DNA from: an uncultured Myxococcales bacterium
GTDB taxonomy: Bacteria > Myxococcota_A > Polyangia > Polyangiales > Polyangiaceae
Length of the DNA: 64,000 nucleotides
Direction: 5' to 3'
Assembly (NCBI GenBank): GCA_937872925.1
Contig: CALMUT010000081.1
Location: 1-64,000 of the forward strand
Below the pieces are notes generated by a model. The model saw only the letters and a program-made list of their open reading frames with translations, was not told the origin of the DNA and ran no database searches. The position numbers were made by a program, and so were the translations under genes. This document shows positions 9,712 through 18,275 of this stretch, piece by piece. Position 1 is the stretch's first letter. The number at the start of each line of letters is the position of its first letter.

Positions 9712-11973
9712 ATGCGGCTTTCGATGGGGTGGGTAGCGCCTTTTTGGATCATTGGCAGTGGGGCGCTGGCGGCGGGGGCTTGTGGGTCGGACGATTCGAG
9801 CGCGGGGCCTGGCCCCAGCGTGGATGCGGGCAGCGACGCTGCCGTCGATGCGACGCCAGACGTGACCGTGCCCAGCTGCGGCAGCGCCGGCGCGGAGCTG
9901 CCCGCGGGCGCAACGGTGATCAGTTGGGACGACGACACTCCTGACGGCAACCTACGCGCAAGCAGCGCCAGCATCACCGTGGACGGAACGATCTATCCCC
10001 TGGCCGAGACGCCAATGCACGAAGCCGTGCGCTTTGATCTGGAGCACCCCGCCAAGGTGCTCGGCTTTCAAGTGATGTGGGACAACGTGCCCCCGGACGC
10101 GGCGCCGGAGTTCGAGCTCAGTGCCGGACTGTACCGAGACTTTGGCTACAACGGTTTTGATTTTTGGGAGAAAGAACCGCTTTGGTCCGGTTCGCGCTGC
10201 GCTGGGGATCTACAAGCCGGAGAGTGGACAACCTACGCCCTGCCGACGCCGGCCGTGATCGAAAAGCCCGGACTGGTGTACGTCGCGCACCACACGGCGG
10301 GCAAAACGGATCCCGCTTTTACGTATGGCACTTCCGCCGCAGCGGATTGCGACAAATTCGAAACTTGCCACTCGGCCCTGAACATTCCCGGAGCGCCCGG
10401 CTACTACAACGGCGTCTCCTTCCCCTTCCAGCGCGACTTCTTGGTGCGCCTGGTCGTGGAATACACCGACAACGTGCAGGCCAAAGATCGCCTGTTCCAG
10501 GAGAAGGCTGCTGCCGAGGGGCAGCATGTGTCTTGGGGCGACTTCAATAGTGACGGTTACGATGACCTTTTGGTGCAGGGGAAGCTGTACCGAAACGACA
10601 AGGGCAGCTTCGTCGATGTGACGCAGAGCTCAGGGATCGCCGCCGCGGGCACCACGGCAACGGGCGGTGTGTTCGGCGACTACGACAATGACGGCTGCTT
10701 GGATCTGTTCCTATTTGCCGAGGCGTTCAGCAGCCCGGATGCGCTGTTGCGCTCGAACTGCGACGGTACCTTCTCGGACGTCACGGCGACTGCAGGCATC
10801 ACTGACGTGCAGAGCTACGAAAATTGCGGCGACGCCAAGAACGTGAACGCGCCGACCGCTGGCGCCGCTTGGGTCGACCTGGATTCTGACGGCTTCTTGG
10901 ACCTGTACCTGGCGAACTTCATCTGCTGGAGCAAAGAGACCTTCTACTCCGACCAAGTCTTCCGCAACAAAGGCGACGGCAGCTTCGAAGAGCTCTCCGG
11001 CAAGAACGGTTTTTCCACGATCCGCCGTGCGAGTCGTGGCGTGGCACCCGCAGATGCAGACGGGGACGGCGATATCGATCTGTTCATCAACAACTATCGA
11101 CTGCAGGCAAACCAGTACTACTCAAATGGCGGCGGGCTTAGCTTCAGCGAGAAGGCCAGCGGCGTTGGCGTTGCAGGCAAGGCCACGCCCCAAGGGATCT
11201 CGGCGTATTACGGCCACACCATCGGCGCGGCCTGGGGCGATCTGAATAACGACGGGCACCTCGATCTCATCGCCGCGAATCTCGCCCACCCGCGCTTCTT
11301 TCACTTTTCCAACAAGACGCAGATCTTGTTGAATGACGGCAAGGGTGGCTTCAGCGACAAGGCCGGCAGCTGGGATACTCCCTTCGAAGGAGCCGGACTG
11401 CGCTACCAAGAGACGCACTCGGTGCCCGTGCTTGCGGACTTCAACAACGACGGCGACTTAGATCTCGTGATCACCGCCGTCTACGACGGTCGGCCCACGG
11501 ACTTCTACTGGGGCAGGGGTGACGGCAGCTTCGAGCTGGACACGTATCATACGGGCATCACCACGACGAACGGTTGGGGCGCGGCCGCGTCGGACTACGA
11601 CAACGACGGCGACGTCGACGTGTTCGCGACAAAGTTGTTCGAAAACACCAGCGCAGCGGCAACCAAGCAACACTTCGTTCAAGTGCGCGTCATTGGCAAC
11701 GTCACGAACAATCGCAGTGGCATCGGCGCTCGTGTGTTCGTCAAAGCGGGCGGCAAGACCTACCTACGTCAAGTCCAAGGCGGCAGCGGCAAGGGTGGCC
11801 AAGACTCGCAGACGCTTCACTTTGGGCTCGGCAGTGCGACGCAGGTCGACGAGTTTCGTGTGGTGTTTCCCGGCAACAAGAGCGTCACGTTTCCGGGTCC
11901 CGTCGCTGCGGACCAGCGTCTGTGGCTGCACGAAGACGCAAGCCTCAAGACCGGTTTTGCGCCGCCGCCCTGA
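9712..11973 (+). CDS. Lipoprotein with FG-GAP/VCBS repeats and ASPIC/UnbV C-terminus
   Basis: 753 residues from ATG 9712 (a GTG 18 nt upstream is also in frame). The signal peptide ends in a lipobox-like AAGAC, then GSDDSS and a Ser/Asp/Ala linker. At least six calcium-binding FG-GAP/VCBS-type loops are visible (DFNSDGYDDLLV, DYDNDGCLDLFL, DLDSDGFLDLYL, DADGDGDIDLFI, DLNNDGHLDLIA, DFNNDGDLDLVI, DYDNDGDVDVFA), indicating a beta propeller. The last 90 residues match the ASPIC/UnbV domain (GIGARVFV, LRQVQGGSG, LHFGLG, VVFPG). Such proteins (CRTAC1 type) are exported and probably bind ligands or carbohydrates at the surface. A carbohydrate-binding-like domain may occupy residues 60-250. Confidence 0.9.
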   Translation: MRLSMGWVAPFWIIGSGALAAGACGSDDSSAGPGPSVDAGSDAAVDATPDVTVPSCGSAGAELPAGATVISWDDDTPDGNLRASSASITVDGTIYPLAETPMHEAVRFDLEHPAKVLGFQVMWDNVPPDAAPEFELSAGLYRDFGYNGFDFWEKEPLWSGSRCAGDLQAGEWTTYALPTPAVIEKPGLVYVAHHTAGKTDPAFTYGTSAAADCDKFETCHSALNIPGAPGYYNGVSFPFQRDFLVRLVVEYTDNVQAKDRLFQEKAAAEGQHVSWGDFNSDGYDDLLVQGKLYRNDKGSFVDVTQSSGIAAAGTTATGGVFGDYDNDGCLDLFLFAEAFSSPDALLRSNCDGTFSDVTATAGITDVQSYENCGDAKNVNAPTAGAAWVDLDSDGFLDLYLANFICWSKETFYSDQVFRNKGDGSFEELSGKNGFSTIRRASRGVAPADADGDGDIDLFINNYRLQANQYYSNGGGLSFSEKASGVGVAGKATPQGISAYYGHTIGAAWGDLNNDGHLDLIAANLAHPRFFHFSNKTQILLNDGKGGFSDKAGSWDTPFEGAGLRYQETHSVPVLADFNNDGDLDLVITAVYDGRPTDFYWGRGDGSFELDTYHTGITTTNGWGAAASDYDNDGDVDVFATKLFENTSAAATKQHFVQVRVIGNVTNNRSGIGARVFVKAGGKTYLRQVQGGSGKGGQDSQTLHFGLGSATQVDEFRVVFPGNKSVTFPGPVAADQRLWLHEDASLKTGFAPPP

Positions 11974-11999
11974 GCGCGCCGGAGCCGTTGCGGCGCGGC

Positions 12000-13862
12000 C
12001 TAGAAGCCGCGGTCGGCGCTGCGCACGCGGCTGCCGCGCATAGCCAACATGTCGTCCACGGCTTCGTCGGGCAAGCGTGCCCAGAGCTGCACGTTCGCCG
12101 GAGTCGCCGGCTCTACAGAGACTTTCCACGGCATGCGCGTCGCGCCGCGCTTGGGCAATGCGTCGAATCGGCTGCGGCGCCCGCCCATGGATTCGCTCTG
12201 CAACACATTGCGCCGAAGGCTCGCGATGCCCCGCAACGTGGCGAACCCGCCAAAGAGCGCGCGCGCGTCGCGGAGTGGTTTGAGATCGGCGTCCACGGCC
12301 AGAATGTCCTTGCCGGTCATGCCCTGGTTGATCAGCCGCACCAGGCCGGCTTCGTCGGCGGAGACCCCAATCCAGGTGCGGGCTGGCGTTGGCGCCAGCA
12401 GTACGACAAGTGCAGCCTGTTGTGCTGGCTTTCCGTCGCTCATGCCATGGCCACAACTGTCGAAGAACTTCCCGGAGAAAGTCATGGCGAATCGCTCGCT
12501 GCCCAGCGGTAGACCCTTCGGCGGCGGATCCCGGGTGATGTTGGGAAGACCCGGGCACAAGCGCCCGAGCTCCTGATATGCCAAGCGCCGCAGTTCGCCT
12601 TGGTTGTAGGTGTCCATGCCGCGCTTCAGCAGCGGCACGTAGACCTGCGGGTCTTCTTCGTAGGCCAGCAAGTGGTAGCCCCATACGCTGAGGGTCGACT
12701 CCCGAATGCTCTCGCCGCCGTGCCCGATCCGCCGTGCGTCCCTGCCCAAAGCGTCTCCATGTGCGTACGCAAGACCCACGTCCGGGACGAAGGTCTTCGC
12801 GATCAGCACCGAGGCCTCGGAATAGCCCGGCCCGAACACAGCGCGCAGGTACTTTGACGTGAACTGCTCGACGTCCAGCGCAACGGACGCAGGCAACCCG
12901 GCATTGAAGAGCGCGAACTCAGCGGACTGCGGCAAGCGTTCGAAGGCGCTACGCGCGCTCTTCTGGGTGGATACGCTCTTTGCTGCTGCGGCGAGCCAAC
13001 CCTTGGCGGAGCGCAGCCGGAGCGTGGCGCTGAGTTCCACGCCGCCGCTGGTCTCCCGCAGCCGCGCTTCGATCTCTTCCGTATCACCGAACAGCGCCAG
13101 GCCTTCGTTCGCCCCGTCGTCGATCAAAGGCGCGAGCACCCGGGCCATGTCTCCGCCCTGACGTTCTAGTTCGGACTTTGCGACGATGGGCAGCAGCGCG
13201 CGTCCTTTTCGCAGCAATGAACCGAAGCGGGTCTCGAGCTTGCGCACGGGGAGGGTCGCCAGGATCTTTGTACCGTCCTCGGATGCGGCCAGCGTTGCGG
13301 GCCGACTGAGGAGGTGTCCGGCGCAGCGCGTCAGCGCAGGCTCCGGCCCGCAGACGAGGCGTGCGCCTTCCGCGCTTTTGCCCAATACACACGGATGCCC
13401 GTGGCGTGGCACCACCCGGCTCAGAGCACCTTCGTGGCTCAGCTTGGCGTAGCCGCCGCTGGCCAGGCGCGCCAGCGCTTCCGAAGCTTCGGCGTGAGAC
13501 TTCAATGCCACCGCCCGCACGTGCTGGGCGCGGGGACTCAGTCGCAGCGGGCTTGCGTCGAGATACACCAAGGTATGCACTGGCGCGTTTGGCTCGCGTA
13601 GTTGCTCCAGCTCGGCGGGCAATGCGAGGGAAAGCGAGACGCGGCGCCCCGAGATTGCGTGGGCAGCGCGCTCCACGCGCTCCGACGGCAACTGCTCAAC
13701 AAACAGCAACACTTCGTCCGGCGCTGTCGCCGTCAGCGGCGTGGCTTGGGCCGAGACCTGTGGCGCTTCAGGTACCAGGGTGGACTTTGCTGGCTGCTGC
13801 GAAGTGGGGCTACACGCGACGGTGCATAGCAGCACGGAGACCACGCCGCTGGCGCGCGACAT
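12000..13862 (-). CDS. Hypothetical lipoprotein, about 620 residues
   Basis: The frame is open further upstream, but the start that yields a lipoprotein signal is the ATG at 13862: MSRASGVVSVLLCTVACSPT, with lipobox TVAC. The mature part begins with a Pro/Ala-rich linker and continues as a roughly 580-residue soluble domain without recognised motifs. It has alternating beta/alpha composition and segments such as LALFGDTEEIEARLR and LSATLRLRSAKGWL that resemble DUF3352-type proteins only loosely. I cannot assign a function. It is convergent with the upstream FG-GAP gene (27 bp apart) and co-directional with the VWA lipoprotein at 13913-15184, 50 bp upstream of it, so the two may be co-transcribed. 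Confidence 0.7.
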   Translation of the reverse strand: MSRASGVVSVLLCTVACSPTSQQPAKSTLVPEAPQVSAQATPLTATAPDEVLLFVEQLPSERVERAAHAISGRRVSLSLALPAELEQLREPNAPVHTLVYLDASPLRLSPRAQHVRAVALKSHAEASEALARLASGGYAKLSHEGALSRVVPRHGHPCVLGKSAEGARLVCGPEPALTRCAGHLLSRPATLAASEDGTKILATLPVRKLETRFGSLLRKGRALLPIVAKSELERQGGDMARVLAPLIDDGANEGLALFGDTEEIEARLRETSGGVELSATLRLRSAKGWLAAAAKSVSTQKSARSAFERLPQSAEFALFNAGLPASVALDVEQFTSKYLRAVFGPGYSEASVLIAKTFVPDVGLAYAHGDALGRDARRIGHGGESIRESTLSVWGYHLLAYEEDPQVYVPLLKRGMDTYNQGELRRLAYQELGRLCPGLPNITRDPPPKGLPLGSERFAMTFSGKFFDSCGHGMSDGKPAQQAALVVLLAPTPARTWIGVSADEAGLVRLINQGMTGKDILAVDADLKPLRDARALFGGFATLRGIASLRRNVLQSESMGGRRSRFDALPKRGATRMPWKVSVEPATPANVQLWARLPDEAVDDMLAMRGSRVRSADRGF

Positions 13863-13912
13863 TTCGCAGTGTCGCCCCATCGGCGCTGCGGTGAGACGAC
13901 CCTTGTGGCGGA

Positions 13913-15184
13913 TCAACGTGGGGGCGGGACCACTTTCGTGGCGCAACCGAACTCCAGGTCGATCTGGCCGTTGTCGTCGGCTTTGACTTTGTCGCATGTG
14001 GCGCCGCAGAGCAGGATCTTAGTCTTGGATGGATCCCACTGCCAACCGTCGGCGCCCTGATCGCAGGGTTTATTGTTGTCCTGCAGAATGGCCTCGGGAG
14101 TGCCGCCAGCTGGCGTGAAGTTCACGTTCACCTTGGCGGGATCGAGAGTCTTGCCGCTGGGCGGCGTTGGAACGTACTCGCACGAGAGTTTGTTCACGAT
14201 GCCGGCAGCGATGGTCGTAAAGATGTCGCTCCAGTCGTTTTCGCAGATGCTGCGGGTGATGCCGCCCGTCAGCTTGGCCAGCTTCTGGTACTCCAGCCCC
14301 GGAGCGACCGCGGCGTTGCCGGAGCTGCCACCATCCGGCAAGGGTTCCGCCCCCACGCTGCTGTTGCACTTCATGTTTGGATTGTTCTTATCCATGCCGA
14401 TGATGCCGTGGAAGATGTACTTGCGCGCGGCCTTGGTACCGAAAACGCCTGGGGGCTGGGCGACGTTCAGCGCCCAGTTGTCGAAGCCGTCGGCGGTCAT
14501 GAAAAAGGGCGGCGGTCCGGCTTCGTCGTCCGTGACCTCCACGAACACCTTCGTGGCATCGAAGCGCGCCAACTTGTTCCAAGGCTTTGCATCCAAATCG
14601 CAGATGGGTGGGAAGCCCTGGGTGACGGTGTAGGCGTTCGAGACGATCGACAGCGAGTCACTGCTGCCCACGGTGCAGCTGATCTGGTGAAACTTTGGCG
14701 GCGCGTCCGCGCAGTTGGCTCCGCCCAAGGGTGGCGCAACGCAAACGTCCGCCGAGCCAGTGCCTCGCTTGCTGACCATGATCACTTGCCAGTCGATGAT
14801 GCTCTTGTCGATGGTCGGCACGAACGCTTGATTGATGTTGGTGCGCACCTTGTCGATCTCGTCGCCCATGGAGCAGGAGTTGTCGACGACCCAGATGACG
14901 TCCACGGCAGGTTTATTTGCTTTTGCCGTCAGGACTTCACACGCACCGTCGGTCTCGTTCGAGTCCGGAACGTTGGCATCGATAGTTACTGCGCCGGTGC
15001 CACCGTTTGCTGCGGTTCCCGCGCCGGTGCCGCCGATGCTTGCGTCCGAAGCGGCTGATCCACCGGAACCTCCAGCGTTGCCACCGCCGGTGTTGCTCTT
15101 GCTGTCACTCGTTGCGGAGCAAGAAATCGCCAGGCCTACAAGTCCGCCCGTGACGACGCTTCCGATCCAGATCCGATGGCGCAT
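13913..15184 (-). CDS. VWA-domain lipoprotein
   Basis: 423 residues. The signal peptide ends with lipobox AISC (Cys22), followed by a Gly/Ser/Ala-rich linker to about residue 75. A VWA domain starts near residue 93 with MIDAS motif D-N-S-C-S at D101 (VVDNSCSMGDEIDKV) and contains several cysteine pairs that fit a periplasmic or surface location. The C-terminal part (about 330-420) is a small Cys-containing beta domain. Proteins of this layout are abundant and paralogous in Myxococcota; their ligands are unknown. A 206-bp gap separates the start from the divergent permease gene. Confidence 0.85.
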   Translation of the reverse strand: MRHRIWIGSVVTGGLVGLAISCSATSDSKSNTGGGNAGGSGGSAASDASIGGTGAGTAANGGTGAVTIDANVPDSNETDGACEVLTAKANKPAVDVIWVVDNSCSMGDEIDKVRTNINQAFVPTIDKSIIDWQVIMVSKRGTGSADVCVAPPLGGANCADAPPKFHQISCTVGSSDSLSIVSNAYTVTQGFPPICDLDAKPWNKLARFDATKVFVEVTDDEAGPPPFFMTADGFDNWALNVAQPPGVFGTKAARKYIFHGIIGMDKNNPNMKCNSSVGAEPLPDGGSSGNAAVAPGLEYQKLAKLTGGITRSICENDWSDIFTTIAAGIVNKLSCEYVPTPPSGKTLDPAKVNVNFTPAGGTPEAILQDNNKPCDQGADGWQWDPSKTKILLCGATCDKVKADDNGQIDLEFGCATKVVPPPR

Positions 15185-15390
15185 CCCGTTCCTCCCAATT
15201 GAAAGTCGCGGAAGGCTACGCCGAGAGCGCGCTTCGGTCCAACGCGCAGCGACGATTCGCGCTGCCTACATTGTGCGATAACGCGCTGCGGTACCCTCGC
15301 CGCATTGCGCAAGTTGTCTGCGCGGGGGTGCATCACCTACGTTGAGCGCGTGCACGAGCCGACGCGAGTCTTACCTGCGATGAGCGTGCG

Positions 15391-16155
15391 TTGACCGCGG
15401 TGGATCTCGCTTGGCTTGGTGCTGCCGCGCTGGCTGCGGGCGCCATCAACGCCGTGGCCGGAGGCGGTTCACTGCTGTCTTTCCCTGCGTTGTTGGCCTT
15501 TGGCGTGCCCCCGGTGGTAGCGAGTGCGACCAACTCTGTGGCCATGGCGCCGGGCTCGCTTGCCGCGGCCTACGGCTATCGCCGCCAGCTGGGTGACAAT
15601 GCCCGCAGTGCCGTGTGGCTCAGCGGGGTGTCCGCCCTTGGTTCCGTCGCGGGAGCCGCCCTGCTGCTGGTGACCTCGGAGCGCGTATTCACCTGGCTGG
15701 TGCCACTGATGGTGCTGCTAGCGACGACGACGCTGCTTTTCCAAGGGCACGTTCAGCGCTGGGCCGGCGCCGGGGACGCCCGCCCCAGCCGCCCGCGCAC
15801 CCTGGCGGTTGCCGGCCTATTGGCGTTCGCGGCCGTGTACGGGGGCTACTTCGGCGCGGGCATTGGCATCGTCACCCTTGGGCTGCTCGGCCTGCTGCGC
15901 AGCATGACGATCCACCGCATGAACGCCATCAAGAGCCTGGTGGTTGGCTGTATCAACGGCGTGGCGGCCGGCTACTTCTTGATACGCGGCGTTGCCGAGC
16001 TGCCCGCCGCGGGCGTCATGGCCGCCGGCGCCATCCTCGGGGGCTACGGCGGCGCGCGCCTGGCCCAGCGCGTCAGCCCGGACCGCGTGCGCATCGTGGT
16101 CGTCCTGATCGGCGCCGGCCTGACCCTCGCACTGGCCGCCCGCTATTGGCTATAG
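15391..16155 (+). CDS. TSUP-family (TauE/SafE-like) membrane permease
   Basis: About 254 residues with seven to eight hydrophobic segments. The N-terminal motif AGAINAVAGGGSLLSFPALL and the following ATNSVAMAPGSLAA are hallmarks of the TauE/SafE (TSUP) family, as is the internal repeat GGYFGAGIGIVTLGLLGLL with NAIKSLVVGCINGVAAGYF. The family exports or imports organosulfur anions such as sulfite, sulfoacetate and taurine-derived compounds; the substrate here is unknown. The start is uncertain: TTG at 15391 or GTG at 15400; neither has a strong ribosome-binding site. Confidence 0.9.
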   Translation: MTAVDLAWLGAAALAAGAINAVAGGGSLLSFPALLAFGVPPVVASATNSVAMAPGSLAAAYGYRRQLGDNARSAVWLSGVSALGSVAGAALLLVTSERVFTWLVPLMVLLATTTLLFQGHVQRWAGAGDARPSRPRTLAVAGLLAFAAVYGGYFGAGIGIVTLGLLGLLRSMTIHRMNAIKSLVVGCINGVAAGYFLIRGVAELPAAGVMAAGAILGGYGGARLAQRVSPDRVRIVVVLIGAGLTLALAARYWL

Positions 16156-16251
16156 GAGCGCGATCGCCGCCCGCGTGCCCAACCAGACGCAGCGCTTTCG
16201 CGCCAGCTGTGTCCGTCGCCCTCTTCACCCGCGGTTAACGTCATGTGGGCT

Positions 16252-16480
16252 TGAAACTTACAGCTCCTGAAAACGAAAAGGCCCGGGCCGTCCGGGCAGC
16301 GCATCGGCGCTCGGGGGTTGCGACGGCGCTCAAAAACTCGGCAAGATCGCGACCAGCCGCGGCGCCTACGTGATGTTCGTTCAGGCGGATACGGGCGAGG
16401 AAGATGCGCCCGCAATCGCGCTGTACACCAAGCTTGGAACGCGCGAGGACGGGCTGCATTTCGACATCAAGACGAAATAG
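16252..16480 (+). pseudogene. Remnant of an AAC(3)-I-like GNAT acetyltransferase, frameshifted
   Basis: Two adjacent frames read as the C-terminal half of a GNAT protein of the aminoglycoside 3-N-acetyltransferase I type. The first frame gives [12 protein letters not shown], corresponding to the acetyl-CoA-binding RRxGIATALI motif. The second gives [18 protein letters not shown], then [14 protein letters not shown] and LHFDI up to TAG 16478-16480. The frame changes at a run of five A residues (16332-16336); six would restore one continuous frame reading ALKKLGKIA. The N-terminal half of the domain is absent, so this is a decayed fragment even if the A-run is a sequence error. Confidence 0.7.
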
Positions 16481-16519
16481 ATAGCTTGGTGAACGCGCAA
16501 GCGCCCACTCGAGCCGAAG

Positions 16520-17095
16520 TTACTCCCCGGGCTCTGGCTGGAGCCACAGGTCACCCAAGTTGAGCTCGATGGCGGAGAACGGGTCAATGCGTTGGAGCCC
16601 GTCCCCCCGCAGAGTGCGACTCACGGTCCAGCTATCATTCTCCAAGTGCAGCACCTCGAGTGTGCGCAGCAGCGGATTCACGAGCCACACCCAGCTAACC
16701 CCGGCGCCTGCGTAGACCCGGAGCTTGTCCGCGCGGTCGAACGCTTCGGTGGAGGGAGAAAGCACCTCGCACAACCAGTCTGGTGGCAGCGTGAAGTATG
16801 GAACATTCGGAACGACCGGCATGCGTTCACGCCGCCAGCCGGCAAGATCCGGAACTACCACGTCCTCGTCAAAGTGGAGTTCCGGTTCGTAGAGGATCCA
16901 CCAACCACCTGGACCACCACGCCCTCGCTGAAAGGGAGAACCAATGTCCATGCCCAGCACGCTGGCGGCGTGGGCATGTGGCGCCGCGGGACGCGGCGAA
17001 GTGACCAGCGTTCCTGACACCAGCTCCGCCACGCGATGCGCAGGGGCGGCCAGCACATCGGCGTAGGTTGCCTTCTTTTTGGCCGGCTCGCTCAC
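16520..17095 (-). CDS. Uma2-family (DUF820) putative endonuclease
   Basis: 191 residues, standard length. The restriction-endonuclease-like core is visible: VVVPDLAGWRRERMP around residues 79-93 (catalytic Asp), WLCEVLSPSTEAFDRADKL around 108-126 (catalytic Glu and Lys region) and WVWLVNPLLRTLEVL. Uma2 proteins are very numerous in Myxococcota and Cyanobacteria, with unknown biological role despite the nuclease fold. ATG start is followed by a Lys-rich N-terminus and the typical ATYADVLAAPAHRVAELV segment. Confidence 0.9.
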   Translation of the reverse strand: MSEPAKKKATYADVLAAPAHRVAELVSGTLVTSPRPAAPHAHAASVLGMDIGSPFQRGRGGPGGWWILYEPELHFDEDVVVPDLAGWRRERMPVVPNVPYFTLPPDWLCEVLSPSTEAFDRADKLRVYAGAGVSWVWLVNPLLRTLEVLHLENDSWTVSRTLRGDGLQRIDPFSAIELNLGDLWLQPEPGE

Positions 17096-17187
17096 AGGGC
17101 GAAGGTAGCACTACAGGGCACGCGCAGCGAGCGTGCCGCTGCGACGCTTCGCGTGCAGACGCAGCGCGTGACCACGAGACTCCGTGC

Positions 17188-17400
17188 CTACTTTGACCGA
17201 GCAGCTGGCCCATCGCAGGGCACTTGCGCAGCGCGGGCAGGTCTCCACGTCGGCGGCAAAGATGTGCGCGAGCAGCCAGGCCCAGCGCTTACGTGTGGGT
17301 GGCTTGTCGTCGTGCTCGCCAAGCGGGTCGAGCAGGTCGGACCAGCCTGCTGGGACTGAAGCAAGTACACCGGAGTTGACCAGCGTGTTTCGCCACCCAA
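17188..17400 (-). pseudogene. IS91-type transposase C-terminal remnant
   Basis: In one minus-strand frame, NSGVLASVPAGWSDLL is followed by RKRWAWLLAHIFAADVETCPRC. This is the pattern of the C-terminal end of IS91/Y2 transposases (HGVLAP... then WA-LL-R-FA-DVL-CPRCGG with a zinc-binding Cys pair). The rest of the transposase, including the catalytic tyrosines, is missing and the frame runs on into unrelated sequence, so this is a relic. It lies between the Uma2 gene and the 17562 gene, close to the acetyltransferase remnant. Confidence 0.55.
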
Positions 17401-17561
17401 CACCGCGCGAGGGACCGGCTTCCCAGCTTCTGGTGCGGCCGGCTGCGCCCACGTCAGCAAGGCGACCAGAATGAGTGAAATGCGCGTGCTCACGCGCCTG
17501 TGAACGCTCAAGTGGCGGGTCGTAATCCGTGGGAACTTCACTGAAGGAAGGCCGAGGCAAC

Positions 17562-18200
17562 CTAGAGATTTACCCCGAGGTTGAGTCCCGGTTCGAACAA
17601 GAAGTAGTTTGGCCACTTGTCTTCCTGCTTCTGAAACGAAGCGGGCAGGTTCGTATTGACGGGCCAGTATGTGAACGCGACGGACGGTTCAAGAAAGATT
17701 CGATCGTCAAACAACCTAAAGCTGTAGCCGAATCGCAAGGTCATGAAGAGTTGAAAGCCTGTTTGGATCTTCTCGCCGCGGGCGTCGAAGTAGGTTTGTA
17801 CGAACGGCGTCGCGTGAAGCGCTGAGTAGACGCCCTTCCAAATGAAACGCTGATAGGCGAGGCCCACGCCGACGTCTCGCACGTGCCCTGGGAACGCCTC
17901 ATCGGGATCGCCCTGATGCGTTCCATAAGGGATGCCGAGAGGCGCTTGGTACCTCCAAGTGATCGCCTCCACGATCAGCGCGTCCTTTGGGGTGACGCGA
18001 TATCCGTAGTTCAGTTGGTAGAAGTGCGGCGGGTCGTCCAGCGGCAGCAGGTTGGCGAGCATGAAGAGCGACGTGCTGACAAAGTGCTTCTTTGGCTCGG
18101 TTTCCGGCTCGACGGCTTGGGCGTTCGCTGGCGCGCCGCGGAGCGCGAGCACGAGCAAAGCCGACATTCCCGGGATGACGATGTGCCTGGAGTAACTCAC
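17562..18200 (-). CDS. Hypothetical secreted protein, probably beta-barrel
   Basis: Start chosen at GTG 18200, which gives MSYSRHIVIPGMSALLVLAL followed by RGAPANAQA, a normal Sec signal peptide with a cleavage site after about residue 29. An ATG 33 nt inside is the alternative. The long open frame upstream would run into the divergent LysR gene and is rejected. The 212-residue product alternates short hydrophobic and aromatic strands (HFYQLNYGYRV, VGVGLAYQRFIW, ALHATPFVQTYF, LFMTLRFGYSFRL, YFLFEPGLNLGVNL), which suggests an outer-membrane beta barrel. No named family is recognised. It is divergent from the LysR gene, a typical regulator-target arrangement. Confidence 0.65.
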   Translation of the reverse strand: MSYSRHIVIPGMSALLVLALRGAPANAQAVEPETEPKKHFVSTSLFMLANLLPLDDPPHFYQLNYGYRVTPKDALIVEAITWRYQAPLGIPYGTHQGDPDEAFPGHVRDVGVGLAYQRFIWKGVYSALHATPFVQTYFDARGEKIQTGFQLFMTLRFGYSFRLFDDRIFLEPSVAFTYWPVNTNLPASFQKQEDKWPNYFLFEPGLNLGVNL

Positions 18201-18256
18201 GCCCCCAGTGTGCCTGTGCAAATGATCGCGATCTATGCGTGAATTCGCCCTGTTCG

Positions 18257-18272
18257 TGTGCAAAAATGCACA
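18257..18272 (+). promoter_or_regulatory. Palindromic operator candidate upstream of LysR gene
   Basis: TGTGCA-AAAA-TGCACA is a perfect 6-bp dyad with a 4-nt spacer, ending 3 bp before the ATG of the LysR gene and 57 bp from the divergent gene. It fits the T-N11-A rule for LysR-type binding sites. A role in autoregulation and in control of the 17562-18200 gene is inference. Confidence 0.45.
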
Positions 18273-18275
18273 GCG

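Noticed and set aside
16225-16262. GTTAAC near the acetyltransferase relic as an integron attC site
   Set aside because: GTTAAC is present, but I could not find the paired core site or the folded attC arms, so an integron cassette is not supported.
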